The position numbers and the translations under genes are program-made. From contig JAOTSI010000002.1 of the NCBI GenBank assembly GCA_029865005.1, positions 1-40,625 on the forward strand: 40,625 nucleotides of DNA, written 5' to 3'. This stretch comes from Desulfobulbaceae bacterium (GTDB lineage: Bacteria > Desulfobacterota > Desulfobulbia > Desulfobulbales > Desulfobulbaceae). The notes under the pieces were generated by a model that had not been told where the DNA came from, did no database searches, and saw nothing but the letters and a program-made list of their open reading frames with translations. Positions 10,301-19,025 of the stretch are shown here, in pieces. Position 1 is the first letter of the stretch. Each line of letters opens with the position of its first letter.

Positions 10301-10757
10301 GCACAATGAACATGTGATTACCCATACTCAACCATGACACCACTAGGTATCCGATACGAGCAATTGACACGGCTGGACTTTTACATGCTATATTGCAGCA
10401 TTGTCGGCCGCTACCAAGACCCAGACATGAAGAATCCCCTCATACGGTTCCTCGACACCAAAACCTCTATTTCGATGCCTCTAAGCTGCAAAGCCATATA
10501 TTGTGTTATATTAAAGTGTTAAACTAAAAGTACTTGACTTTCAACCACCTGTTTTGTAATCATTGCTTCGATAATTGTCTTGGCCTGCAAGGTTTTTACA
10601 ATTGCTACGACAAGTAGTGCCTTACTTTAAGCTGCATTTGTCAAAGACACAGTTGCCGGAGGCGACAATCAGTTAAAAATAAGGCCTGTTTTTCCTCATT
10701 CATCCATATTTTTCTTTCCCGGCTGGTCTGGCTGAAAGCGAATTTTTACCACCTTTT

Positions 10758-12308
10758 ATGAAATATTATTTACTATCCATAGCAAAAAAACATGGCATAA
10801 ACATAGCGATCCTTATCATCTTATTTGTGATAAGTATAATTATCAGAAAGCCTTATATTGACAGGCCAATTTCTCATAATTTTGAATGGTCTACTGCACA
10901 TAGTCTCATTGTTCAACAAGTATGGTTTGAAGAAGGAGCAGTAAAAAATTTATTTGCCCAAAAAATGAATTTTAAAAACGAAGCGGATAAATTTATTAAT
11001 AACGCTTCAATGTCTAACAATTACGATGAGTACCCACTAGGAATAGACGACAGTTATTTTTATTTATCAAATTCTTCTTTTGGCCTGATCCCGCCGTATC
11101 TTATATTTAAATTATTCAACGTTTATCCAAGCCCATTGCTTATTGAATGGTTTAACATGTTTTTGCAACTTGCATGTTCAATAGTACTTTATTTAATAAT
11201 AGAAAGAAAAACTAGAATTGACAATCAACCATTCAATATTGCAGCAACTGTTGCCGGAGCAGTTTACCTACTACTACCAACAACCCTCTGGTTTCATTCA
11301 AATGTATATTACATTGAAATGTTTGTTCAATTACCATTTGTTCTCACGGTGTTTTTTACCTCTCTCTATTTTGATGAAACCATAAGTAGTAAAAAAAATA
11401 TCTTTCTTTATCTCTTATCATTATGCTTGATGCTAACCGTACTTACGGAATGGCTAGGGATACTCCTTGGCGCATGTATTTTTTTATATACCTGCACACA
11501 ATGGAAGAAGGGGTTAGACTTTAAATTGCTATTTTTTGTCGCCTCAGCCGTACTTCTTGGAGCTTCCATTTTCATTATGCAAAATTCACTTGTTGTGGGC
11601 TTTAGCAATTTTATCAATCATGAATTACGTCAATTTATATATCAGTCTAATTCATTAGACAATCTGGACGTACAAGAGAAAGCTGATTATCATATAATAT
11701 GGAATAATTATCTAAATGGTGCTTCCGCAGTTTTTTATCTTATTTTTGCTTCAGCAATTGGTGCATTATCAAAAATCAAATGGCATGATTTCAGGCAACG
11801 TTTTGGAATAATATTATTTCTTTTTCTTCTTCCATGTTTACTGCATCATATCTTATTATCAAGATTTACCACTATCCATTGGTTTTCTATCCTGAAATCG
11901 ATATTTTTCTTAGGATCACTTCTAGCTACATTTGTCTATTACAATCAATTTTTGTATTCAACTAAGCTAAAATTTAACATAATTTTTTTACTATTTATTA
12001 TATCTCTTGCCCCGATGACTTACCATAATTATCTCTACCATGCCACCACTGGTGGAAATCCTCACCATTACGAGATATGGGCTAACGCTGTAATAGACCA
12101 TGCAAATAACGACGAGGTGGTATTCTGGGTCAGCCAAGAAGAACCAAGACCACAACTCATCTACTACGCAAGAAGAAACATAAAACGGGTGGATTCTATT
12201 AAAGATGCCAAAAGATGGCTCAAGGAGAGTGAGACTAAGGCTAAAAAAGGTATTGCCTTTACAAATTTACCCCTTAAAAAATTTATTCGATTCTCTGTGG
12301 AAAAATAA
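10758..12308 (+). CDS. Polytopic membrane protein, candidate GT-C glycosyltransferase
   Basis: 516 residues with about nine or ten hydrophobic segments. Layout: one N-terminal helix (about 14-29), a large first extracytoplasmic loop (about 32-115), then closely packed helices to about residue 415 and a soluble C-terminal tail of about 100 residues. This topology is typical of GT-C enzymes (ArnT/PMT-like), which use polyprenyl-phosphate sugars. Their catalytic acid pair sits in the first loop; here FEW (about residues 41-43) and GIDD (about 95-98) are candidates. No specific family signature was recognised, so an unrelated permease is possible. The gene is visibly AT-richer than the sugar cluster downstream and stands alone on the plus strand. 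A ribosome site is not obvious before the ATG. A role in surface glycan assembly is inferred from topology and context only. Confidence 0.65.
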   Translation: MKYYLLSIAKKHGINIAILIILFVISIIIRKPYIDRPISHNFEWSTAHSLIVQQVWFEEGAVKNLFAQKMNFKNEADKFINNASMSNNYDEYPLGIDDSYFYLSNSSFGLIPPYLIFKLFNVYPSPLLIEWFNMFLQLACSIVLYLIIERKTRIDNQPFNIAATVAGAVYLLLPTTLWFHSNVYYIEMFVQLPFVLTVFFTSLYFDETISSKKNIFLYLLSLCLMLTVLTEWLGILLGACIFLYTCTQWKKGLDFKLLFFVASAVLLGASIFIMQNSLVVGFSNFINHELRQFIYQSNSLDNLDVQEKADYHIIWNNYLNGASAVFYLIFASAIGALSKIKWHDFRQRFGIILFLFLLPCLLHHILLSRFTTIHWFSILKSIFFLGSLLATFVYYNQFLYSTKLKFNIIFLLFIISLAPMTYHNYLYHATTGGNPHHYEIWANAVIDHANNDEVVFWVSQEEPRPQLIYYARRNIKRVDSIKDAKRWLKESETKAKKGIAFTNLPLKKFIRFSVEK

Positions 12309-12331
12309 TCCTATTACCATTTAAAATTATC

Positions 12332-12564
12332 TTGAAATACACTTTTAACGTATTAACATTTATAATATTTACTATTGCTTGGCTACATATACAGGCTAAA
12401 TCTCCCACGATTATCCCACTTGAGCCAAACCAGGACAACTATACAATATACAATAACAAGTCGACAAACAACATAACCATAAGGGCTTCTTCCTGGCTAA
12501 ACCATTCAAAAGTGTTATTGTGAATAATGGTAAAACTTTGATATTCAGCCGCAAAAGATTATGA
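12332..12564 (+). pseudogene. Small secreted-protein ORF, apparently frameshifted
   Basis: From a TTG at 12332 a 63-residue frame begins with a signal-peptide-like stretch (MKYTFNVLTFIIFTIAWLHI) and ends at 12525. The -1 frame continues from about 12488 with a sensible-looking tail (AKPFKSVIVNNGKTLIFSRK) to a stop at 12562-12564. One missing base near 12485-12500 would join them into a ~76-residue exported protein. It begins 23 bases after the membrane protein gene. It may be a decayed gene, a sequencing error or no gene at all. Confidence 0.25.
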
Positions 12565-12592
12565 GGTCTGGCGAAAAATGCTATTTTATAAA

Positions 12593-13468
12593 TCAATCCC
12601 ATATAGCCAGATTAATACGCTTTGCAGAATTATGTGCTTTCCTCAAACTCCCTCGTACAACAAAATGCTCAGACGAATGGGTATTAAGAAGGACAAGTGA
12701 ATCCCATCCACCTCCAAAATTCGCATACGTGCCGAAGCTGTAATAGGGGGGCGTTTTAGGAACACCTATCATAATCCATTGATTTCTATTAGGTTCCGTA
12801 ATTTGCGCCACCCGTTTTAACGAAATTACTTCACCGACTCGTCTTTCCCAATCAGAACGTATCGGCATATTTTTCAACCAGAAAAATAATTTAACACTTT
12901 GGAAACACATCCCAATAAATACGAATATTCCTATCAATACATAGCCGCCCGGAATAGAGAATACTTTACCAAAAACAATTCCAATTAAAATAACCACTAT
13001 ATCAAAGATATATAATAAAATTGTTTCTAAACTCGTTTCCTTATAATCCGGCCACATGGGTATTCCATACGCTCGTACAATATGTTGTTTATCAGCAAGC
13101 CCCAACACCCCATCGCCTGATTTAATAGCGGCCGGCAACTTCTTAAAATATTGTTTTTTCCCCTTATTCCCCTCTCGAACCTTAGCCAGTACGTTTGGGA
13201 TCGGTTGGTCATAGTAAGATATAATATCAACACCATAATACCATTTGACCCGTTCAATAAGCGCGTCTTTTCCCCCTGAGACATATGATTGCCAGGAATC
13301 TAGAGTACTTTCATTGGAAACAAAACTCGTATCGTATGAGGTCCTTAAAATAAGAGACCAAAACTCGTCTACAAAGGGCCGAAGTTTTTCAACCTGGTCA
13401 TTAGGGGCAAAGGTCACCCTCTTTCCCGTTTTACTACCCGTTTCATCTGACGGTTTCTTTTTACTCAT
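12593..13468 (-). CDS. Hypothetical membrane protein with two central helices
   Basis: 291 residues, family not recognised. An N-terminal soluble part of about 145 residues has a charged, Lys/Thr-rich start. Two adjacent TM helices follow (about 147-167 and 172-191), then a basic loop with WERRVGEVISLKR and a C-terminal part of about 80 residues ending in LAIWD. The two-helix hairpin puts both soluble parts on the same side of the membrane. There is no signal peptide or known motif. It stands alone, facing the candidate glycosyltransferase, with no gene overlap. The length and smooth composition support a real gene. Confidence 0.6.
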   Translation of the reverse strand: MSKKKPSDETGSKTGKRVTFAPNDQVEKLRPFVDEFWSLILRTSYDTSFVSNESTLDSWQSYVSGGKDALIERVKWYYGVDIISYYDQPIPNVLAKVREGNKGKKQYFKKLPAAIKSGDGVLGLADKQHIVRAYGIPMWPDYKETSLETILLYIFDIVVILIGIVFGKVFSIPGGYVLIGIFVFIGMCFQSVKLFFWLKNMPIRSDWERRVGEVISLKRVAQITEPNRNQWIMIGVPKTPPYYSFGTYANFGGGWDSLVLLNTHSSEHFVVRGSLRKAHNSAKRINLAIWD

Positions 13469-13704
13469 AAACCCGTTTCATCCCACACTGTATGCGATTC
13501 GACTGAAAATCGATAAAATTATTTTGCTATTTGCTCTTCTTATCATTTTTATAGACCATTTTAAACATCTTTGTATAATTTCATAATATTAGACAAATTA
13601 GCACTTTGTAAATAACGGCATCCGGGGAAAGGGAAGCCCAGGGAGGGGAATCCAGGTACATGCGAAAAATAGAGTTTATCGCTTAGCATCCAGTTAGATA
13701 TATA

Positions 13705-14424
13705 TTAACCCTCAGACTTACGAGTAACCCTTTCCTGCATAAGCAGCTCAGCTCGGTGGAAATCAAGCAGGTCATCTATATCCACTGAATGTTCGGCTTC
13801 CATGATATAGGCGTAGGTTTTAGGGCCGAAAAAGGTATTAGTGTTACGCATGGTGACCGTATCGGACATATATAGTGCTCCGTTGAGGCGATAGTAGGAA
13901 GGTAATTGTTGGCGGGGAGTATTTAGGGCTTTTTCCGGCAAAAAATCTATCATACAGCCATCTGCCGGCAAGGTATTCATCCAGAAAGGATGGTGTTCGG
14001 CCCGGCAGACCGAAACCACAGCTCGGGCGTCTCGCTCGGTGTATAATGTCAAAGCTCGTTTGATATCATGGGCATTGCGCAACGGTGAAGTAGGTTGCAA
14101 TAATACGATAATATCAAAATTTATAGCCCTAGCTCCATACCAATCCAAAGTATGCATAATCACATCCATGATCGGGGTAGTATCGCCGGACATTTTTGCA
14201 TGACGTAAATAGGGAATTTCAGCACCATACTTCTGGCCTATCTCCGCTATTTTCTCACTATCGGTGGATACCATGAGAGTATCGAAACAACCACTTTCCT
14301 TTCCTGCCTCAATGGTCCAGCCGATAAGAGGCTTTCCATGCAAATTGCGTATATTTTTACCGGCCAGACCCTTACTGCCCCCCCTTGCGGGGATGAGACC
14401 AAGAATCCGTTTATCTTTATACAT
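13705..14424 (-). CDS. legF: CMP-legionaminic/sialic acid synthetase
   Basis: Activates the nonulosonic acid with CTP to give the CMP-sugar, the last step before transfer. From the ATG at 14424 the protein has about 239 residues. It opens with the cytidylyltransferase signature ILGLIPARGGSKGLAGKN, followed by a conserved LLQPTSPLR and a C-terminal D-I-D-D metal-binding patch (SVDIDDLLDF). This start overlaps the stop of the preceding gene by eight bases; an upstream TTG at 14460 would add 12 unlikely residues. It is the last gene of the cluster. The family (NeuA/LegF/PseF) is certain. Legionaminic rather than N-acetylneuraminic acid is inferred from the linked legB, legC and ptmE genes. Confidence 0.9.
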   Translation of the reverse strand: MYKDKRILGLIPARGGSKGLAGKNIRNLHGKPLIGWTIEAGKESGCFDTLMVSTDSEKIAEIGQKYGAEIPYLRHAKMSGDTTPIMDVIMHTLDWYGARAINFDIIVLLQPTSPLRNAHDIKRALTLYTERDARAVVSVCRAEHHPFWMNTLPADGCMIDFLPEKALNTPRQQLPSYYRLNGALYMSDTVTMRNTNTFFGPKTYAYIMEAEHSVDIDDLLDFHRAELLMQERVTRKSEG

Positions 14425-15466
14425 CAAAATGTTCCGCGTATTCATTTTGCGCTTGCTCAAACTCGGTGGGACGTCCGATATCGAGCCAATATTCCTTTAC
14501 CGGAAAGGAGCATACCTTTTTCCCCGCATCAATAAGATCCTGATAGAGTTGCGGCATATCATAAAAGCTGTCCTGTGGCACTAATTCAATAGCGCTTGGC
14601 TGCAGAACATATATACCAGCATTAACGTAAAAGTGATGGGACGGTTTCTCTACAATAGTGCGAATTTTGGCCCCTTGGGTGTTAACTACCCCGAAAGGCA
14701 CCTGGAACTCATAATCCCTTACACACATGGTAGCGTCTGCCTTGGCATGAACATGATAATTGAGTAAATGTTCGAAGTTGAGCCCTGTAAGCAGGTCACC
14801 GTTCATAACTAAAATCGGATGTTGGGGGCGCTCTGGCAAAAGGCTCAATGCCCCGGCGGTACCGAGTCGCTTTTTCTCAGTAATATATCGAATGGACACT
14901 CCAAATCGTTTGCCATCATCAAAATATTGCTGGATCTGTTCAGCCCGGTAATTGACACTGAGCAGGAAGTTTCGAAAACCATAACGATTGAAAGATTCAA
15001 TAATAGTTTCCAAAATAGGTTTCTGCCCCACGTTCAACATTGGTTTAGGGGTGGTTTCAGTTAATGGCCGCAGTCGAGTGCCGAGGCCGCCCGCCATCAA
15101 CACTACTAGATTTGGCTTTTCAGATACCCGAAGATAATCATCGATATACTCGATACCTAACAATGTATTTTCTTCATCAACAATAGGTATCTGCTTTACG
15201 CCCCTGGCAAGGGCAAGCTGGATGATATCTTCAGGGTCGTGATTAACAAACCCTTTAACCGGTTGACGATTATAAAGATCTTCGATGGAATCATCCAAGG
15301 TCTTTCCATTTAAAAAACCGCGTCGGATATCACCATCGGTTATTGTCCCGAGCAGTTTACCATTATCCAACACCAGGGCGATTTGCATAACCCCCCGATC
15401 AATAACTGTTATCGCCTCTCTAATGCTTGAGTCGGCGGTAAGTATAATTTTATTTGGCTTTCTCAT
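14417..15466 (-). CDS. ptmE: CBS-domain glucosamine-1-phosphate nucleotidyltransferase (PtmE-like)
   Basis: 349 residues. Two CBS motifs fill the first ~115 residues (GTITDGDIRR, IPIVDEENTLLG). A nucleotidyltransferase domain follows, with the Rossmann-type signature MAGGLGTRLRPLTETTPKPM, LVMNGDLLTG and EYWLDIGRP. In Campylobacter, PtmE of this architecture makes GDP-glucosamine, the entry step of the GDP-sugar route to legionaminic acid. The nucleotide used here cannot be told from sequence. The start overlaps the end of the epimerase gene by 17 bases and the end overlaps legF by eight, so the three are translationally coupled. The CBS pair may give nucleotide-dependent control. Confidence 0.88.
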   Translation of the reverse strand: MRKPNKIILTADSSIREAITVIDRGVMQIALVLDNGKLLGTITDGDIRRGFLNGKTLDDSIEDLYNRQPVKGFVNHDPEDIIQLALARGVKQIPIVDEENTLLGIEYIDDYLRVSEKPNLVVLMAGGLGTRLRPLTETTPKPMLNVGQKPILETIIESFNRYGFRNFLLSVNYRAEQIQQYFDDGKRFGVSIRYITEKKRLGTAGALSLLPERPQHPILVMNGDLLTGLNFEHLLNYHVHAKADATMCVRDYEFQVPFGVVNTQGAKIRTIVEKPSHHFYVNAGIYVLQPSAIELVPQDSFYDMPQLYQDLIDAGKKVCSFPVKEYWLDIGRPTEFEQAQNEYAEHFDV

Positions 15467-16664
15467 TTCTTACCCGATTGAATGATAAGGATGGGAGGTC
15501 ATAGAAATCTTTGGTCGTTATATTTGTATCGACATGCTGAAGGATTTCCATAATCAAAAAAGTTGTATTTTCCTTTTCATATGGATTAGTAACGCACCCA
15601 GAGCATTGCCTGAAATCAGCAGAAAGAGCTCGCTCACAAGCCTCTTGAACTGCCTTGCTATTGGCCGGAGAATCAATAATATTTTTCGTTCGTACCCTAC
15701 CCTTTTGCCGCTCTCCAATATTAACCACCGGTAGGCCGAAACTGGCAGCTTCAATAATACCACTAGAGCTATTGCCCACCATGGCATCCACTAAACGCAA
15801 CACACTAAAATAGCGATGTTGCCCCAGTGACGGAACATACAATGATTTCTCCGGGTGCTCATTTGTATATTCTTTTATAACCTCATTGATCTCCCGTCCC
15901 CCCGCATCACCATTGGCAGCAGTAAAGATTATCCGCAACTTATCAATTCCATCCAATACCTTTATGATATCCTTCATAACAGTGACTGGTTCCAGGGTAT
16001 CTCTAGTTTCCGGGTGATAAGTGACGATAACTGATGGCTGTGCCAAGGAAAAGTCCAACTCTCTTTCCAACTCGGTACGGCTCATAACCTGTATATTCTT
16101 CGTCGCTTCCACACCTGGTGACCCTACATTGAAGACGGTTTCCGGCTTCTCACCCATTTGGATAATTCTATTCCTATATTCCTCTGTGGCAGCCAAGTGA
16201 AGCTGGCTCATTTTTGTTATCCCATGTCGCAAAGCATCATCATAAGCTCCAAGGGTGAGTTCTCCCCCATGGATATGCACCAGGTAGACTTGAGAGACCG
16301 TGGCAGCAGCTGCAGCAGCAAAGGTTTCGAAACGATCGCCCAGCACAATGAGCATGTCTGGTTTAAATTTTTCTAAGGTTTGGCCCATATTGGCTATAAC
16401 CTTAGCCATGGCTGCGCAGGTGGCTTGCGGGGTATCACCGAGCGTTTCAATGGCAAGTCTTTGTGAAATTGGAATCCCGTCTTTTTCTATTTCCTGAACT
16501 GTATTTCCGAAATTTTGTTCTAGATGGGAGCCTGATACGATGAGTTGCAGTTCAAGTTTTGGATCTTTTTGAACAGCCTTCATTAGGGCGCGCATTAAGC
16601 CATATTCCGCTCGACTACCGGTAAAGAAGCAGATTTTTTTTGAGTTGGTGGTAATTTCACTCAA
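15450..16664 (-). CDS. legG: Hydrolysing nucleotide-sugar 2-epimerase (NeuC/LegG family)
   Basis: 404 residues of the WecB/NeuC epimerase family. Visible landmarks are FFTGSRAEYGLM at the N-terminus, VLGDRFETFAAA, HIHGGELTLGAYDD, TYHPETRD and GNSSSGIIEA, all normal for hydrolysing epimerases that release a 2-epi sugar from an NDP precursor. In the legionaminic pathway this gives 2,4-diacetamido-2,4,6-trideoxymannose for LegI. The start is a TTG at 16664 with AGGAG about ten bases upstream; a nearby ATG in that spacer is out of frame and closes after four codons. It is separated from legI upstream by a 730-base palindromic region, unlike the overlapping joins elsewhere in the cluster. Confidence 0.9.
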   Translation of the reverse strand: MSEITTNSKKICFFTGSRAEYGLMRALMKAVQKDPKLELQLIVSGSHLEQNFGNTVQEIEKDGIPISQRLAIETLGDTPQATCAAMAKVIANMGQTLEKFKPDMLIVLGDRFETFAAAAAATVSQVYLVHIHGGELTLGAYDDALRHGITKMSQLHLAATEEYRNRIIQMGEKPETVFNVGSPGVEATKNIQVMSRTELERELDFSLAQPSVIVTYHPETRDTLEPVTVMKDIIKVLDGIDKLRIIFTAANGDAGGREINEVIKEYTNEHPEKSLYVPSLGQHRYFSVLRLVDAMVGNSSSGIIEAASFGLPVVNIGERQKGRVRTKNIIDSPANSKAVQEACERALSADFRQCSGCVTNPYEKENTTFLIMEILQHVDTNITTKDFYDLPSLSFNRVRNEKAK

Positions 16665-16888
16665 AAGTCATTGACTCCTGTTAGATTGGTGCATTTTTAC
16701 TATAAACCCTTAATGTTTTTATCCTAGGAGCAACCCTGATACAATCATGTATCTACTTAAGATTATAACTAACTTAAAGTTTACTTGGATCGCCATTGGT
16801 TTTATCAGATACCCACAAAGGGCAATGTCATTGACTTAAGCTTTACAAGGGATGCTCTCGGTTCAGCCAGGCACCCACAGGGGGGGTG

Positions 16889-17177
16889 CCCCATAGCCAT
16901 CAGACTAATTTTTACAACAGCTAGATATGTAATGAAAAATGAACTTGCATCTTGCTGTGCGCTGTAGGGGCACCCCTTGTGGGTGCCCGCTGAGCTAATT
17001 GAAAAAATAGAAAATTATTATTTTTATACTAATTGTTATTAATATATAAATATTTGTAGTTTAAAGTGATTAAGGCGGGCACCCACAAGGGGTGCCCCTA
17101 CAGTCCGAGATAGGCTACAAGTTTATTTTACAATAAAATACCATTGCTTTATCCAAATTAGCCTGACGGCTATGGGG
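16889..17177. repeat. Nested palindrome inside the legionaminic operon
   Basis: The 16665-17395 gap holds no gene. Two inverted pairs share one centre (about 17033). The inner pair is 16964-16990 and 17075-17101, a perfect 27-base match. The outer pair is 16889-16911 and 17155-17177, matching at 21 of 23. Each inner arm is itself a small hairpin (gggcaccc...gggtgccc). Degenerate relatives of the same G/C-run motif occur at 16811-16826, 16871-16890, 17171-17188 and 17248-17260. The structure suggests repeated insertion of hairpin-type elements into one another. The surrounding DNA is AT-rich, so the G/C blocks stand out. Confidence 0.75.
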
Positions 17178-17395
17178 GGTACCCCTACCAGCCTGTGCAA
17201 ATCTCAATGTATTGTTGAACAAACATGATTTTTTTAAAATCAATAGTATTGCCCCTCGTGAGTGATTGGCAAAATCTAGTATGATCCTTTGTAAGGTCTA
17301 AGCTAACAACATTGAGCACAAGGAGTGTTTCTTACAGCTTTAGCGCAAACAACTTACTGTTGTTAATGGAATACCTATATCCTTTCCCCCAATTT

Positions 17396-18415
17396 TTATA
17401 GATGTTCTATGGGGTCTATACATTCATCAGTTTGATAATCGCGGTTTGCAGGATGACCTATGAGTTCATCCCAGCGCATGGGGCTCAAACCCAAGGCAGG
17501 CCGTTTAGCCGTTAGGTTATCTTCGCCATAGAGTTCTCCTTGCCATATGGGCTTGGCGGCCACGATACTTTTACGAACAATTTCTCTATTTCGTAACTCC
17601 GAGGGGCGAGGTCGCTTTTCACCATTTCCCAAGCCTTTTTCAATATTGCGCACTGCCCGAACCATTTCCTTCAGTTCATCCGGTTCCAGGGATGCCTCAT
17701 GATCCGGCCCCACCATGGTACGATCTAGGGTAAAATGTTTTTCAATAACCGTTGCACCCAAAGCAGCAGCAGCAATTGGCATTTCAATACCGGAAGTATG
17801 ATCAGAATACCCAACCTCCACCTCAAACTGCTCTGCCATAGTCAGCATGGCTCGTAGATTGACATCTTGCATAGGGGTTGGATACTCGGTATTACAATGT
17901 AGCACTACGATATCGCTTTTCTTGGTACCATTAATGGTAAGCACCTTGATAGCCTGCTCCACTTCAGCAAGTTCAGACATCCCGGTGGAGAGCAAAACCT
18001 TGCACTTCAGGGACCCTATTTTTCGCAAATAGGGTAGGTTTGTGATTTCACCCGAAGGAATTTTAAAAATCCGCAATCCCATATCATATAGTAGTGTTAT
18101 GGAATCAATATCAAAGGGAGAAGATAAAAATTGCAACTGATACTCGGTACAAAATAGCTGTAAATCCTCATGAGCATTACGGTCAAGCTCCAATTTTTCG
18201 AGCATTTCCAATTGAGACTCCCCCGAATCCGTGGTCTTCCGCTGGTAAACAGCCTTAGTGGCATAACCACAAGCAATAGCCTCAGCCCGAAAGGTCTGAA
18301 ACTTCACCGCATCCACCTCTGCTTCGGCTGCTGCGACAATCATTTTTTTAGCGATTTCCAAGGAACCATTATGATTCACTCCGGCTTCGGCAATAATATA
18401 TATGGGTCGTTTCAT
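17396..18415 (-). CDS. legI: Legionaminic/N-acetylneuraminic acid synthase
   Basis: 339 residues. NeuB-family enzymes condense phosphoenolpyruvate with the 2-acetamido mannose derivative to form the nine-carbon acid. Visible landmarks are IAEAGVNHNGS, KFQTF, the KIPSGEI motif, STGMS, HCNTEYPTP, GYSDHTSG and EKHFTLDR in a TIM-barrel domain (about 1-280). A C-terminal SAF/antifreeze-like domain (about 285-339) includes RKSIVAA. The length is normal. The ATG at 18415 begins one base after the stop of the acetyltransferase gene. The 2,4-diacetamido substrate is inferred from legB, legC and legH. Confidence 0.93.
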   Translation of the reverse strand: MKRPIYIIAEAGVNHNGSLEIAKKMIVAAAEAEVDAVKFQTFRAEAIACGYATKAVYQRKTTDSGESQLEMLEKLELDRNAHEDLQLFCTEYQLQFLSSPFDIDSITLLYDMGLRIFKIPSGEITNLPYLRKIGSLKCKVLLSTGMSELAEVEQAIKVLTINGTKKSDIVVLHCNTEYPTPMQDVNLRAMLTMAEQFEVEVGYSDHTSGIEMPIAAAALGATVIEKHFTLDRTMVGPDHEASLEPDELKEMVRAVRNIEKGLGNGEKRPRPSELRNREIVRKSIVAAKPIWQGELYGEDNLTAKRPALGLSPMRWDELIGHPANRDYQTDECIDPIEHL

Positions 18416-18416
18416 C

Positions 18417-19025
18417 TCAACTCACCATGCTTCCGGGTTCCATATTTTTTTTCACAGAAACTCCGCAACCAATTACGCTTCCTTTACCAATGACAATATA
18501 TTCACGTGATACCGCACCGCTGCCCCAAAATGTTTCATCCTCCACTACCACGCCACCGTTAATAACCCCTCCTGTGGCGATATGGCAATGTTTACCAATT
18601 ACCGCATCATGCTCCACTAGTGCCTTTGAATTAACAATACTATTATCTCCCACCACCGCCCCCGCATTCACCAAGGCATGGTGCATAACGATAACCCCTC
18701 TGCCAAGTTGTGCATGGGGCGACACATGGGCAAGAGGTGACACTATAGTCGGCAAAACTCCCCCTAGGGCATTAATTTGCTTAAATAATAACTTACGCGG
18801 CGCAGGATCTTTAATCTGTCCCATGGCAATCAAAAAATGGTGACCTTTCCGAACTAACTCATCCAGCTGATTTTCAGTGGCGAATATTTCATACCCCAAG
18901 ACCTGGTGTCCGAGTTTTTCTGGTAAATCAACAATTCCTGCTACCGAATAACTCCCAGCCTGCTCAATAACATCAATACAGGAGCGACAATGACCTCCGC
19001 CTCCGATCAGTACTATATCATTCAT
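18417..19025 (-). CDS. legH: Left-handed beta-helix sugar O/N-acetyltransferase (PglD/NeuD family)
   Basis: 202 residues. An N-terminal Rossmann-like subdomain (VLIGGGGHCRSCIDVI) binds the sugar nucleotide. From about residue 95 hexapeptide repeats form a left-handed beta helix (AHVSPHAQLGRGVIV, VGDNSIVNSKALVEHD). The catalytic histidine of PglD-type enzymes would be in VEHDAVIG. In this setting it acetylates the 4-amino group made by LegC. Its ATG overlaps the stop of legC by four bases and its end is one base from legI. It could instead be a NeuD-type O-acetyltransferase, but the adjacent aminotransferase favours LegH. Confidence 0.87.
   Translation of the reverse strand: MNDIVLIGGGGHCRSCIDVIEQAGSYSVAGIVDLPEKLGHQVLGYEIFATENQLDELVRKGHHFLIAMGQIKDPAPRKLLFKQINALGGVLPTIVSPLAHVSPHAQLGRGVIVMHHALVNAGAVVGDNSIVNSKALVEHDAVIGKHCHIATGGVINGGVVVEDETFWGSGAVSREYIVIGKGSVIGCGVSVKKNMEPGSMVS

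Larger units (their letters stand above)
9225..10757. other. Long AT-rich intergenic region with repeats
   Basis: About 1.5 kb with no gene I can support. It holds the upstream region of the V4R-kinase operon, a pair of 16-base direct repeats (9617-9662), an inverted repeat (9667-9706), a short palindromic segment near 9800-9825 (gagctcgctagctc), and one copy of a dispersed element (10147-10300). Short open frames at 9821-10087 (plus), 9849-10076 (minus) and 10334-10522 (plus) have weak starts and no recognisable protein features. Confidence 0.6.

Noticed and set aside
10334-10522. 62-codon ORF, and a string (ctcatacggttc) like the 3' arm of group II intron domain V
   Set aside because: No matching 5' arm, no reverse transcriptase nearby and no protein family recognised.
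16964-17101. Repeated G/C-rich motifs as a possible CRISPR array
   Set aside because: The copies are inverted and nested, not evenly spaced direct repeats, and there are no cas genes.
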